Source: Saezia sanguinis
Lineage (GTDB): Bacteria; Pseudomonadota; Gammaproteobacteria; Burkholderiales; Burkholderiaceae_C
Assembly (NCBI RefSeq): GCF_003991585.1
Contig: NZ_PQSP01000001.1
Coordinates: forward strand, 434,001 to 498,000
DNA length: 64,000 bases
Direction: 5' to 3'
Positions 15,568-23,980 of this stretch are shown here, one piece after another (the first letter of the stretch is position 1; every line of letters starts with the position of its first letter). The position numbers were made by a program, and so were the translations under genes. The notes under the pieces are model-generated. The model had not been told where the DNA came from. It was given only the letters and a program-made list of their open reading frames with translations, and did no database searches.

Positions 15568-16437
15568 TTATTGCGGTGGCACAGATGCTGGTGCAGGTGC
15601 ATCCATTTTGAAGCAGGCTTTAAATGCAAAATAAACAGAGATTTGAAACAATGCAAATAAAGCCATAAAGCACGTTACCACAATGAAAAAAAGCAGCATG
15701 GTGGTAAATGTGTTCAACCCCAGCAGCATCGCCAGCAGACTGCAAAACAGGCTGACAATAAATAAGCTGATAGTCAATAAGGCCAGCCACATGACTGCAT
15801 ACAGTGCAAAAGCTGCTATATTTTTATAACCTGCAATCAGGTTGAAAAAGATGGCCTTGGCTGCTGGTATTTGCCCCCAATAAACCAAAGCCGGGGTGAA
15901 GAGAAAGAAGAACAGCACAATCACATAAATGAACAAGGACTGGATACTCATCACAGAAACGTACTGCACGAGAAGCATCTGGTCATTTTCAGACAAAACA
16001 ATGGATGAGCTGTTGGGGTCTGACAGCCGCATGGTCAGTTCCACAAACTGGGCTGTAAGTTCAGGAAACAGGCTGGCGGTGATCTGTCGGCATACCAGCC
16101 ATACCAGAACCGTTGCAGCCATGTACATGACACTCAGGGTGAATAGCGGTCTTTTGCCTGCCGGCGCATTTAGGATGCCGTTAAGCAGCAGGGTGAATGA
16201 TGACGGATTGTTGTGCAAGATATTATCGGTGGCAATCATGAATGCCAGGCTGAAATACACAGAAACCATGAACGCCAAGAGCGGGCCTATATATGGCAAT
16301 GTTGACGACAAAGCAAATGTCATGAAAAAACTGAGTACGGCCAAACCAATGAAATGCATGGGGCTGCGTTTGAACGCAGCAAAGCTTTGAAAAATCCATT
16401 GCTGACCGGCGGTCATGGGAACAATATTGAGTTTCAT
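15568..16437 (-). CDS. BPSS1780-like multi-pass membrane protein
   Basis: A 289-residue integral membrane protein with about six to seven hydrophobic segments (for example LAVLSFFMTFALSS and YVIVLFFFLFTPALVYW). It matches the layout of the uncharacterised BPSS1780-type family of Burkholderiales, whose gene commonly stands next to thrB as here (2 bp after the thrB stop). The start MKLNIVPMTAGQQW is typical. No catalytic motif is seen and no function is known. Confidence 0.8.
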   Translation of the reverse strand: MKLNIVPMTAGQQWIFQSFAAFKRSPMHFIGLAVLSFFMTFALSSTLPYIGPLLAFMVSVYFSLAFMIATDNILHNNPSSFTLLLNGILNAPAGKRPLFTLSVMYMAATVLVWLVCRQITASLFPELTAQFVELTMRLSDPNSSSIVLSENDQMLLVQYVSVMSIQSLFIYVIVLFFFLFTPALVYWGQIPAAKAIFFNLIAGYKNIAAFALYAVMWLALLTISLFIVSLFCSLLAMLLGLNTFTTMLLFFIVVTCFMALFALFQISVYFAFKACFKMDAPAPASVPPQ

Positions 16438-16439
16438 AG

Positions 16440-17474
16440 TCAGAAAGTGTCAGCTGATGGGATAGGGTGTTCAGATGAAGAGAGGTGTTTTTCAGGCAGC
16501 CAATTCCATGGGTGGTTGACGCGGTGGCGCAAAATACGCTCGAAATGGCTGGGGTCGTGCGGTGTCAGCATTTGTGCGGTACGGGGCAGATAAAAGTCCC
16601 ACAGGCGCGATGTCCAAAAGCGCAGCGCCCCGGCTCGCAACATGGCTGGCAGCATGGCCAGCTCCGCATCAGACAAAGGGCGCTGCTGGTGGTATGACTG
16701 CATCAGGGCCTGTGCACGGGGCACATCCAGTTCACCGGTTTGCAGGTTCACGCACCAGTCGTTCAGGCATACGGCAATGTCAAACATGAATGTATCAATG
16801 CCGGCAAAATAAAAGTCAAAAAAACCGCTGAGCCGCTCGGTTTCAGGCGTCTGGCCATCAAACATGGCATTGTCGCGAAACAGATCCGCATGCACCGGAC
16901 CGCGTGGCAGTTGCTGGTATTGCGCGCTGGCAGCCGTTTTTTGCTGAAAGGCCAGTTCGTTTTGGATCAGTTGGCTTTGCTCACTTGACAAAAAGGGCAG
17001 CACCAAAGGAATGGTTTCCTCCCACCAGGAGAGCCCGCGTAAATTAGGCTGCTGAAGCTGAAAGTCCAAGCCGGCTGTATGCATCAGCGCAAGGTAATGG
17101 CCAAGCTGCGCACAATGGTGAATCTGAGGGGCCAACTGGTTATGCCCATACAGGCGTTCAACCAGCGCGCAAGGCTTGTTCTTTAACGAATGCAGAATTT
17201 CGCCCTGATGTGCGCCTTGGCGATGCGGCTGCGGTGCCGGTACCGGAATACCTTTACCGGCCAGGTGCTGCATCAGTCCCAGGTAAAAGGGAAGTTGTTC
17301 AAAATCCAGCCGCTCGAAAATAGTCAGGACGTATTCCGCCTGATCTGTTGTGACAAAATAGTTGGTATTTTCTATGCCTGAAGAAATACCTTTCAGTGCA
17401 ATCAGTTTGCCTGAATCAAACGGAACCAGAAACGCCTGTACCTCGTCAAAAGAGACTTCTGTAAAAACAGCCAT
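16440..17474 (-). CDS. thrB: Homoserine kinase (ThrB, APH-fold type)
   Basis: A 344-residue kinase that phosphorylates L-homoserine in threonine synthesis. It belongs to the aminoglycoside-phosphotransferase-like ThrB found in many beta- and gammaproteobacteria rather than the GHMP type: SSGIENTNYFV near residue 32 marks the nucleotide loop, GPVHADLFRDNAMF (about 192-205) the catalytic loop, and GFFDFYFAGID the metal-binding Asp. It is co-directional with the BPSS1780-like gene and the DUF2782 gene, a conserved set beside polA. Confidence 0.93.
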   Translation of the reverse strand: MAVFTEVSFDEVQAFLVPFDSGKLIALKGISSGIENTNYFVTTDQAEYVLTIFERLDFEQLPFYLGLMQHLAGKGIPVPAPQPHRQGAHQGEILHSLKNKPCALVERLYGHNQLAPQIHHCAQLGHYLALMHTAGLDFQLQQPNLRGLSWWEETIPLVLPFLSSEQSQLIQNELAFQQKTAASAQYQQLPRGPVHADLFRDNAMFDGQTPETERLSGFFDFYFAGIDTFMFDIAVCLNDWCVNLQTGELDVPRAQALMQSYHQQRPLSDAELAMLPAMLRAGALRFWTSRLWDFYLPRTAQMLTPHDPSHFERILRHRVNHPWNWLPEKHLSSSEHPIPSADTF

Positions 17475-17492
17475 ATTGATTGATCTGACGGT

Positions 17493-17852
17493 TTAAAAAC
17501 TCAGAACACGCCAGACCCGCTGGCCCGCATTGTTATTACGGTCAGATGGCTGTGCAGGAGAATCCGGCACCACTTCATAAGACGGCATATTGCCCTGCGG
17601 CTTCACCTGTATGCTCTGTGTTTCACCACGCACACGCAGTTCATCGATCTGGATGCTGCCATCGTCAATATGAATGCGCTCGGCTTTGGCTTCGGGCGTG
17701 CCGGAATCTGCCTCAGGGCTGTCCTGAACCCGTACGGCGGCTGGCGCTGGTGAACTGCCGGTAGCAGCATCTTGCTGGGCCTGTGCATTCATATAGAACC
17801 CACTCAGTACGGCCAATGTCGCAAAACTGACGGTGGTGATAATTTTTGACAT
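17493..17852 (-). CDS. DUF2782 exported small protein
   Basis: A 119-residue protein with a signal peptide (MSKIITTVSFATLAVLSGFY..., cleavage after AQA near 26), a Pro/Ala/Glu-rich linker and a C-terminal DUF2782 core (about 75-119; QVKPQGNMPSYEVVP and QRVWRVLSF). The function is unknown. Its place upstream of thrB and divergent from polA is conserved in Burkholderiales. Confidence 0.85.
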   Translation of the reverse strand: MSKIITTVSFATLAVLSGFYMNAQAQQDAATGSSPAPAAVRVQDSPEADSGTPEAKAERIHIDDGSIQIDELRVRGETQSIQVKPQGNMPSYEVVPDSPAQPSDRNNNAGQRVWRVLSF

Positions 17853-18039
17853 GATTTAAAAATGGATAAAGTACTCTCAGGGCCACAGGGCGTTTGTGCA
17901 AAAATAAGCACTGGGCTGTGCGTGTATGTGCAATAAGTGAGAGTATATCGGTTATTGGGTTTCCCATGTATCAAACTATTTTTCCTGTAATAGACGCAGG
18001 CCTGGCTCTGATAGATAAAACAAGTGACAATTGCTGCTT

Positions 18040-20850
18040 ATGAAAAAACTGCTTTTAATTGATGGCTCCAGCTACCTGTACCGTGCATACCATGCCATGC
18101 CCGATATGCATGTGGTGGCAGGAGACCGTAACAGCCCGCCGACAGGCGCTTTGCACGGCATGGTCAATATGCTGGAAAGCCTGCGTAAAAGTGAACCTGC
18201 GGTACTGGGTGCCTGCGTATTTGATGCGCCAGGGCCAACATTTCGAAATGAATGGTATGACCAATACAAGGCCAATCGACCGCCAATGCCCGAAGATCTG
18301 GTGGCACAGATAGAACCCATACACGAAGTGGTGCGCTTACTGGGCTGGCCGCTACTGGTAGTGCCGGGCGTTGAAGCTGATGACGTGATCGGCACACTGG
18401 CTTGCATCGGGGCACAAAATGGTTATGAGGTTGTGATTTCAACCGGAGACAAAGACATCACCCAACTGGTCAACGAGCATGTGTCCCTGGTAAATACCAT
18501 GTCCGGTGAAAGGCTGGATATTGATGGCGTAACGCAGAAATTCGGCGTGCCTCCTGACAAGATCATTGATTACCTGACGCTGATGGGCGACGCGGTCGAC
18601 AATGTCCCTGGCGTCAATAAGGTGGGCCCGAAAACAGCCGCCAAATGGATCAGTGAGTACGGTTCGCTGGATGGTGTGATTGCTGCCGCGCCCACAATGA
18701 AAGGTGCGGCTGGTGAAAATCTGCGCCAGGCGCTTGAATGGCTGCCGGAAGGCAAACGGCTGGTCACCATTGTGACCGATTGCAACTTGACGCAGGCGAT
18801 AGACGGCTTTCCCAAGCTGGATGCATTGCATATTCAGCCCGAAGACAAACCTGCACTGAGGGATTTTCTGCAACGTTTTGGTTTTCGCAAACGCGTGCAG
18901 CAACTGGACCAGGAATTAAAGTCAGTATCCTCTGGCGAAAGCTCCTCAAATTCAAATGCTTCTGCCAATGGAGAGCTTTTCCCCGATGAGCCGTCGCCGT
19001 CATCTCAACAAGCTGCCGGGCGGGCTGCAAATTACACGCTGGTACAGGATTGGGAAACGCTGAACGCCTGTCTGGATGCCATACAAAAAGCAGATCTGGT
19101 CGCTCTGGACACAGAGACCACATCGCTCGAGCCTATGCAGGCGCGCATTGTCGGACTGAGCTTTTCCGTAGCACCTTACAGCGGCTGGTATATTCCGCTG
19201 GCACATGACTATGCCGGCGTACCGGAACAACTGCCTTTGCAGGAGGTTCTGGATAAATTCCGCCCCTGGCTGGAAAACACCAGTGCTGCCAAACTCGGGC
19301 AGAATATCAAATACGACTGGCATGTATTTGCCAACCATGGAATTAAAGTGCAGGGCTACCAACACGATACCATGCTGGAAAGCTATGTGCTGGAAGCGCA
19401 GCGACAGCACTCTCTTGAAAGCCTGGCATTGCGCCACGTGAACCGCCAGGGTCTGAGCTACACCGACTTATGCGGCAAAGGCGCACATCAAATCCCGTTT
19501 TCCCAGGTTGATATTGAAAAAGCCGGTACTTACTCGGCAGAAGACAGCGACATGACGCTGGATGTGCATCAGAAACTGTGGCCTCAGATTGATGCGACCC
19601 GCGAGCAAAGTGCCAAAGAAGGGGCAGGGCTGGCCCGGATTTATGCTCTGGAAATGGAAACTTCGCGCGTACTGGCACGTATGGAGCGCCAGGGCGTACT
19701 GGTTGATGCACAGGTTCTGGGCAGGCAAAGCGCAGAACTGGGCAAGCGTATCAGTGAGATTGAACAGCAGGCGTATGAACTGGCAGGGGAAAAATTCAAT
19801 CTGGGCAGCCCTAAACAAATTGGCGAAATATTTTTTGAAAAACTGGGGCTGCCGGTTGTTAAAAAAACCGCCAAAGGCGCGCCTTCCACCGATGAGGAAG
19901 TGCTGGAGAAGCTGGCCCTGGACTATCCTTTGCCAGCCAAGATTCTGGAGCACAGGTCATTGTCCAAGCTGAAAAGCACCTACACCGACAAACTGCCGCA
20001 AATGGTTCTGCCGGCAACCGGCAGGGTGCACACCAATTACGCACAGGCGGTTGCTGTGACCGGGCGGCTGGCCAGCAACGACCCCAACCTGCAGAACATT
20101 CCGGTGCGGACGGAAGAGGGGCGCCGCATCCGCACGGCATTCATTGCGCCGGCAGGCTGCAAAATTGCCAGCGCCGACTACTCCCAGATTGAACTGCGCA
20201 TCATGGCGCATCTCAGCGGCGATGAAGGGCTGCTCAAAGCCTTCTCCCATGGGATGGACGTGCACCGCGCAACTGCCAGCGAAGTTTTTGGCGTGAAGCC
20301 TGAAGAAGTCAGTGCCGATCAGCGGCGTTATGCCAAAGTCATTAACTTTGGCCTGATTTACGGCATGAGCGCTTACGGGCTTGCCAGCAACCTGGGCATT
20401 GAAACGTCCGCAGCCAAGGCATGGATAGATCGTTACTTCCTGCGTTATCCGGGGGTACGCCGCTATATGGATGAAACCCGCCAGCGTGCCAAAGAACTGG
20501 GCTATATCGAGACTGTTTTTGGCCGCCGGCTTTATCTGCCCGAGATCACCAGCCCGAACGGCCCCAGACGCGCTGCAGCAGAGCGCGCGGCAATCAATGC
20601 GCCAATGCAGGGTACGGCAGCCGATTTAATCAAACTGGCGATGGTCGCCATGCAGGATAAGCTGGATCAGGAGCAACGCCAAAGCAAAATGGTGATGCAG
20701 GTTCATGATGAACTGGTTTTTGAAGTGCCTGAAAATGAGCTTGAATGGATTCAGGCCGAAGTTCCCAAGGTCATGGCGAGTGTGGCTACGCTCAAGGTTC
20801 CGTTAATTGCTGAAATCGGTGTTGGCAACAACTGGGACGAAGCGCATTGA
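18040..20850 (+). CDS. polA: DNA polymerase I
   Basis: A 936-residue Pol I that fills gaps and removes RNA primers. It contains all three parts: 5'-3' exonuclease (1-about 290; LLIDGSSYLYRAYHAMP, GVEADDVIGTLA, GDAVDNVPGV); 3'-5' proofreading domain with intact acidic residues (VALDTETTSLE, GQNIKYDWHVF, YSAEDSDMTL); and the polymerase (DYSQIELRIMAHLSGD, RRYAKVINFGLIYGMS, MQVHDELVFE). The ATG at 18040 was preferred over an upstream in-frame TTG at 18031. It is divergent from the DUF2782 gene. About 380 bp separate it from iscR. Confidence 0.97.
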   Translation: MKKLLLIDGSSYLYRAYHAMPDMHVVAGDRNSPPTGALHGMVNMLESLRKSEPAVLGACVFDAPGPTFRNEWYDQYKANRPPMPEDLVAQIEPIHEVVRLLGWPLLVVPGVEADDVIGTLACIGAQNGYEVVISTGDKDITQLVNEHVSLVNTMSGERLDIDGVTQKFGVPPDKIIDYLTLMGDAVDNVPGVNKVGPKTAAKWISEYGSLDGVIAAAPTMKGAAGENLRQALEWLPEGKRLVTIVTDCNLTQAIDGFPKLDALHIQPEDKPALRDFLQRFGFRKRVQQLDQELKSVSSGESSSNSNASANGELFPDEPSPSSQQAAGRAANYTLVQDWETLNACLDAIQKADLVALDTETTSLEPMQARIVGLSFSVAPYSGWYIPLAHDYAGVPEQLPLQEVLDKFRPWLENTSAAKLGQNIKYDWHVFANHGIKVQGYQHDTMLESYVLEAQRQHSLESLALRHVNRQGLSYTDLCGKGAHQIPFSQVDIEKAGTYSAEDSDMTLDVHQKLWPQIDATREQSAKEGAGLARIYALEMETSRVLARMERQGVLVDAQVLGRQSAELGKRISEIEQQAYELAGEKFNLGSPKQIGEIFFEKLGLPVVKKTAKGAPSTDEEVLEKLALDYPLPAKILEHRSLSKLKSTYTDKLPQMVLPATGRVHTNYAQAVAVTGRLASNDPNLQNIPVRTEEGRRIRTAFIAPAGCKIASADYSQIELRIMAHLSGDEGLLKAFSHGMDVHRATASEVFGVKPEEVSADQRRYAKVINFGLIYGMSAYGLASNLGIETSAAKAWIDRYFLRYPGVRRYMDETRQRAKELGYIETVFGRRLYLPEITSPNGPRRAAAERAAINAPMQGTAADLIKLAMVAMQDKLDQEQRQSKMVMQVHDELVFEVPENELEWIQAEVPKVMASVATLKVPLIAEIGVGNNWDEAH

Positions 20851-20894
20851 TACCGCCAAGGCTGGAAACTATTTTGTCAGTAGTGTTATTTCCC

Positions 20895-20976
20895 GGCTGT
20901 GGCAGTTGCTTTTAGGTCAGCCGTAAGGAAAGCACCAGAGTAAAAACCCGTATCCGGGACGGGGAAAGGCTGGTGC
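20895..20976 (+). other. Predicted folded RNA segment between polA and iscR
   Basis: GGCTG (20895-20899) pairs with CAGCC (20918-20922). GCACCAG (20932-20938) pairs with CTGGTGC (20970-20976) and encloses CCCGT (20947-20951)/ACGGG (20959-20963). No T-run follows, so this is not a simple polA terminator. It could be a 3' UTR structure, a small RNA or part of the isc leader. The fold is read by eye and unconfirmed. Confidence 0.35.
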
Positions 20977-21022
20977 AATCTGAGCATTCAGCGCTGCCAT
21001 GGCAAAAGACCCTTTGACGATC

Positions 21023-21052
21023 TTGACTGAATCGCTCAATCTCTGATATACT
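21023..21052 (+). promoter_or_regulatory. Sigma-70 promoter for the iscRSUA operon
   Basis: TTGACT (21023-21028) and TATACT (21047-21052) are 18 bp apart. The 10-bp palindrome TACTCGAGTA (21049-21058) overlaps the -10 box. It is about 180 bp before iscR, giving a long leader. No full E. coli-type IscR site was recognised, though the palindrome is a possible binding place. Confidence 0.55.
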
Positions 21053-21234
21053 CGAGTAAAAGATTCGGAATTTTAGTGAACAGAGTGCACTGATTGACCA
21101 TATTGCTGATGTGAGTCAGCTTATTTATTATCCAGTGCATTCATCGCGATGATGAACGTATCCAGTGACTGCAATTGGTGTTAAATAGCTGCCTGTGCTT
21201 GAGCAGGCTTAGGAAAAATATAGGAGTGTCAGCC

Positions 21235-21765
21235 ATGCGTCTTACAACAAAGGGAAGGTTTGCCGTTACTGCCATGATTGATCTGGCGATGCGGCAGCAT
21301 ATGGGGCCTGTCACATTAGCTGCAATCAGCCAGCGGCAACAAATTTCTCTGTCTTATCTGGAACAATTATTTGGCAAACTGCGCCGCCATGAACTGGTGG
21401 AAAGCACACGCGGTCCGGGCGGTGGATACACATTGGGTCGTAAGCCTGAAAGCATCACAGTGGCAGACATCATTGTGGCTGTGGATGAGCCGATTGACGC
21501 AACCCAATGCGGCGGCAAAGAAAACTGCCTGGGTGAGGGCGGGCGCTGCATGACCCACGAGTTGTGGACTTCCTTGAATTCCAAGATGATCGAGTTTCTG
21601 GACTCTGTCACGCTTAAAAAACTGGTAGACGAGCAACTGGCCAAAGGTGTTACGGTGGAAGATGCGCCGATCAAGCGTGCAATTTCTTCTGCACCGGTTG
21701 TAAAACCCATCAAAGTCAATGCACCCAATTCGGTGTTTGCATTGGGAGCGGCTTTTACAAAATAA
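21235..21765 (+). CDS. iscR: Rrf2-family Fe-S regulator IscR
   Basis: A 176-residue winged-helix regulator that holds a [2Fe-2S] cluster and adjusts isc expression to Fe-S demand. The start MRLTTKGRFAVTAMIDLA is diagnostic. Ligands Cys92, Cys98 and Cys105 with His108 are present, but the loop between the second and third Cys (CLGEGGRC) has one residue more than in E. coli, where the third ligand is Cys104. The ATG at 21235 has a TAGGAG site upstream; an earlier in-frame start at 21175 is unlikely. First gene of iscR-iscS-iscU-iscA. Confidence 0.96.
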   Translation: MRLTTKGRFAVTAMIDLAMRQHMGPVTLAAISQRQQISLSYLEQLFGKLRRHELVESTRGPGGGYTLGRKPESITVADIIVAVDEPIDATQCGGKENCLGEGGRCMTHELWTSLNSKMIEFLDSVTLKKLVDEQLAKGVTVEDAPIKRAISSAPVVKPIKVNAPNSVFALGAAFTK

Positions 21766-21866
21766 ATTACCTGACGCTGGTAGTAATACCGTGAGCAGTT
21801 TGATGATGCCTAGGACACGAAGTCTTTGGGTGGTTTTTGGGCAAGTATAAAAGCGATACATCAAAA

Positions 21867-23087
21867 ATGGACACGACCCCACACTTTCCAATTTATCTGG
21901 ACTATAGTTCTACAACCCCGTGCGACCCCCGCGTGGTAGACGCCATGATTCCATGGCTGCGAGAGCATTACGGCAATCCTGCATCGCGTTCGCACGCCTG
22001 GGGTTGGGAAGCAGAAGAAGCCGTGGAAAAAGCACGCACACAGGTTGCTGAGCTGATCAATGCCGATCCCAGAGAAATTGTTTGGACATCAGGGGCAACA
22101 GAGTCTGACAACCTCGCTCTCAAAGGTGCTGCACAGTTTTATAAATCCCGTGGCAAACACCTGATCACCGTTAAAACAGAGCACAAAGCCATTCTGGATA
22201 CCATGCGTGCGCTGGAGCGCGAAGGTTTTGACGTCACGTATATGGACGTTTTGCCCAACGGGCTGCTGGATCTGAACGCATTTGAAGCCGCCATCCGGCC
22301 TGATACCATTCTTGCCAGCGTCATGCTGGTCAATAATGAAATCGGTGTGATTCAGGATATTACGGCCATCGGTCAGATTTGCCGCAAGCACAATGTTATT
22401 TTCCATGTCGATGCGGCGCAGGCTACCGGCAAAGTGGAAATTGACCTGCAGAAGCTGCCGGTCGATCTGATGAGCCTGGCCTCACACAAAACCTATGGCC
22501 CTAAAGGAATTGGTGCCCTGTACGTGCGCCGTAAACCCCGTGTGCGCCTGGAAGCCCAGATGCACGGTGGAGGCCATGAGCGCGGAATGCGTTCCGGCAC
22601 GCTTGCAACACACCAGATTGTTGGCATGGGTGAAGCGTTCCGCATTGCCCGTGAAGAAATGGCCACCGAACTCCCGCGCATGCATGCATTGCAGCAGCGC
22701 CTGCTCAAAGGGCTTCAGGGGCTGGAAGAAACATATATCAATGGTGACCTGGAGCACCGCATTCCACACAATCTGAACATCAGTTTCAATTATGTGGAGG
22801 GTGAGTCTCTGATGATGGGGCTCAAGGGCGTTGCTGTATCGTCAGGCTCGGCCTGTACATCGGCCAGCCTGGAGCCCAGCTATGTGTTGCGCGCGTTGGG
22901 GCGCAATGATGAACTGGCACACTCCAGTCTGCGCATGACCATTGGCCGCTTTACAACCGAAGAAGAGATTGACCATGCAGTACAGGCAATCCGCCACAAT
23001 GTGACCAAGCTGCGTGAACTTTCCCCTTTGTGGGATATGTACAAGGATGGCATTGACCTGAATACGATTCAGTGGGCCGCCCATTGA
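21867..23087 (+). CDS. iscS: Cysteine desulfurase IscS
   Basis: A 406-residue PLP enzyme that takes sulfur from L-cysteine and passes it as persulfide to IscU and other acceptors. It has the fold-type I aminotransferase core, the PLP-lysine stretch [12 protein letters not shown] and the mobile-loop catalytic Cys in [10 protein letters not shown]. The ATG at 21867 ([18 protein letters not shown]) was chosen to match the family N-terminus, although no good Shine-Dalgarno sequence precedes it; an in-frame TTG at 21837 would add ten unrelated residues. It is 101 bp after iscR. Confidence 0.96.
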   Translation: MDTTPHFPIYLDYSSTTPCDPRVVDAMIPWLREHYGNPASRSHAWGWEAEEAVEKARTQVAELINADPREIVWTSGATESDNLALKGAAQFYKSRGKHLITVKTEHKAILDTMRALEREGFDVTYMDVLPNGLLDLNAFEAAIRPDTILASVMLVNNEIGVIQDITAIGQICRKHNVIFHVDAAQATGKVEIDLQKLPVDLMSLASHKTYGPKGIGALYVRRKPRVRLEAQMHGGGHERGMRSGTLATHQIVGMGEAFRIAREEMATELPRMHALQQRLLKGLQGLEETYINGDLEHRIPHNLNISFNYVEGESLMMGLKGVAVSSGSACTSASLEPSYVLRALGRNDELAHSSLRMTIGRFTTEEEIDHAVQAIRHNVTKLRELSPLWDMYKDGIDLNTIQWAAH

Positions 23088-23153
23088 TTTTTTAGCGTTC
23101 ATATTGGAGTAATCCCAAGCAAAAGCTGTTTTCTGTATTGGGAGGAGTTAAAA

Positions 23154-23540
23154 ATGGCTTACAGTAATAAAGTTGTTGATCATTACGAAAATCCACGCAA
23201 TGTGGGCTCTTTTGAAAAAGATGATGCATCCGTGGGTACCGGCATGGTTGGTGCGCCGGCCTGTGGCGATGTGATGCGCCTGCAAATCAAGGTTAATCCG
23301 CAAACGGGTGTAATTGAAGATGCCCGTTTCAAGACCTATGGTTGCGGTTCGGCCATTGCCTCAAGCTCCCTGGTTACAGAATGGGTCAAAGGCAAAACGC
23401 TGGATCAGGCGCTGGAAATCAAAAACAACCAGATTGCGCAGGAACTGGCTTTGCCTCCGGTTAAAATTCACTGCTCCATTCTGGCAGAAGACGCCATTAA
23501 AGCCGCTGTGAGTGACTACAAAACACGTCAAAGCCATTGA
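23154..23540 (+). CDS. iscU: Fe-S cluster scaffold IscU
   Basis: A 128-residue scaffold on which [2Fe-2S] and [4Fe-4S] clusters form. The three conserved Cys occur in [20 protein letters not shown] and [18 protein letters not shown] contains the LPPVK motif that HscA recognises. It is preceded by a GGGAGGAG-rich ribosome site and followed 31 bp later by iscA. Confidence 0.97.
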   Translation: MAYSNKVVDHYENPRNVGSFEKDDASVGTGMVGAPACGDVMRLQIKVNPQTGVIEDARFKTYGCGSAIASSSLVTEWVKGKTLDQALEIKNNQIAQELALPPVKIHCSILAEDAIKAAVSDYKTRQSH

Positions 23541-23571
23541 GCAAAAGCGCCTGATAAAAGGAGATGATGAA

Positions 23572-23895
23572 ATGACGGTCTCATTAACTGAATCTGCGGC
23601 TCGCCATGTATCGAGCTACCTGGCAAAGCGCGGCAAAGGCATTGGCATTCGTTTAGGTGTTAAAACAACGGGCTGTTCCGGTCTGGCCTATAAGCTCGAA
23701 TACGCGGATGAGGTCACACCGGAAGATGTGGTTTTTGACTCTCAGGGACTGAAAGTGCTGATCGACCCCAAAAGCCTGCCTTATCTGGAAGGCACAGAGC
23801 TTGATTTTGTGAAAGAAGGGCTGAACGAAGGTTTTCGCTTCAACAATCCCAATGAGCGCGGTCGCTGTGGCTGTGGTGAGTCCTTCCGGATTTAG
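23572..23895 (+). CDS. iscA: A-type Fe-S carrier IscA
   Basis: A 107-residue A-type carrier that passes Fe-S clusters to target proteins. Cys35 (GCSG) and Cys99/Cys101 (RCGCGESF) are at the E. coli IscA positions. The ATG at 23572 is served by AAAAGGAG at 23556-23563. A longer in-frame reading from 23512 would overlap iscU and is rejected. It ends the operon; unlike E. coli, hscB-hscA-fdx do not follow. Confidence 0.96.
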   Translation: MTVSLTESAARHVSSYLAKRGKGIGIRLGVKTTGCSGLAYKLEYADEVTPEDVVFDSQGLKVLIDPKSLPYLEGTELDFVKEGLNEGFRFNNPNERGRCGCGESFRI

Positions 23896-23936
23896 TCATC
23901 AGCAATGACAGTTGCACTTGCTGCAAGCAAATAGAA

Positions 23937-23967
23937 AAGGGGACATGATGATGTCCCCTTATTTTTT
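23937..23967. terminator. Bidirectional terminator between iscA and the first autotransporter
   Basis: A perfect 10-bp stem AAGGGGACAT/ATGTCCCCTT with a 4-nt loop, followed by ATTTTTT on the plus strand and by TTCTA after four T on the minus strand. It therefore serves both converging transcripts. Confidence 0.9.
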
Positions 23968-23980
23968 GCATTCCATCCCA

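Noticed and set aside
20930..21010. Cobalamin riboswitch between polA and iscR
   Set aside because: GGGGAAAGGCTGGTGCAATC recalls part of the B12 element, but no B12 box follows and no cobalamin gene is near.
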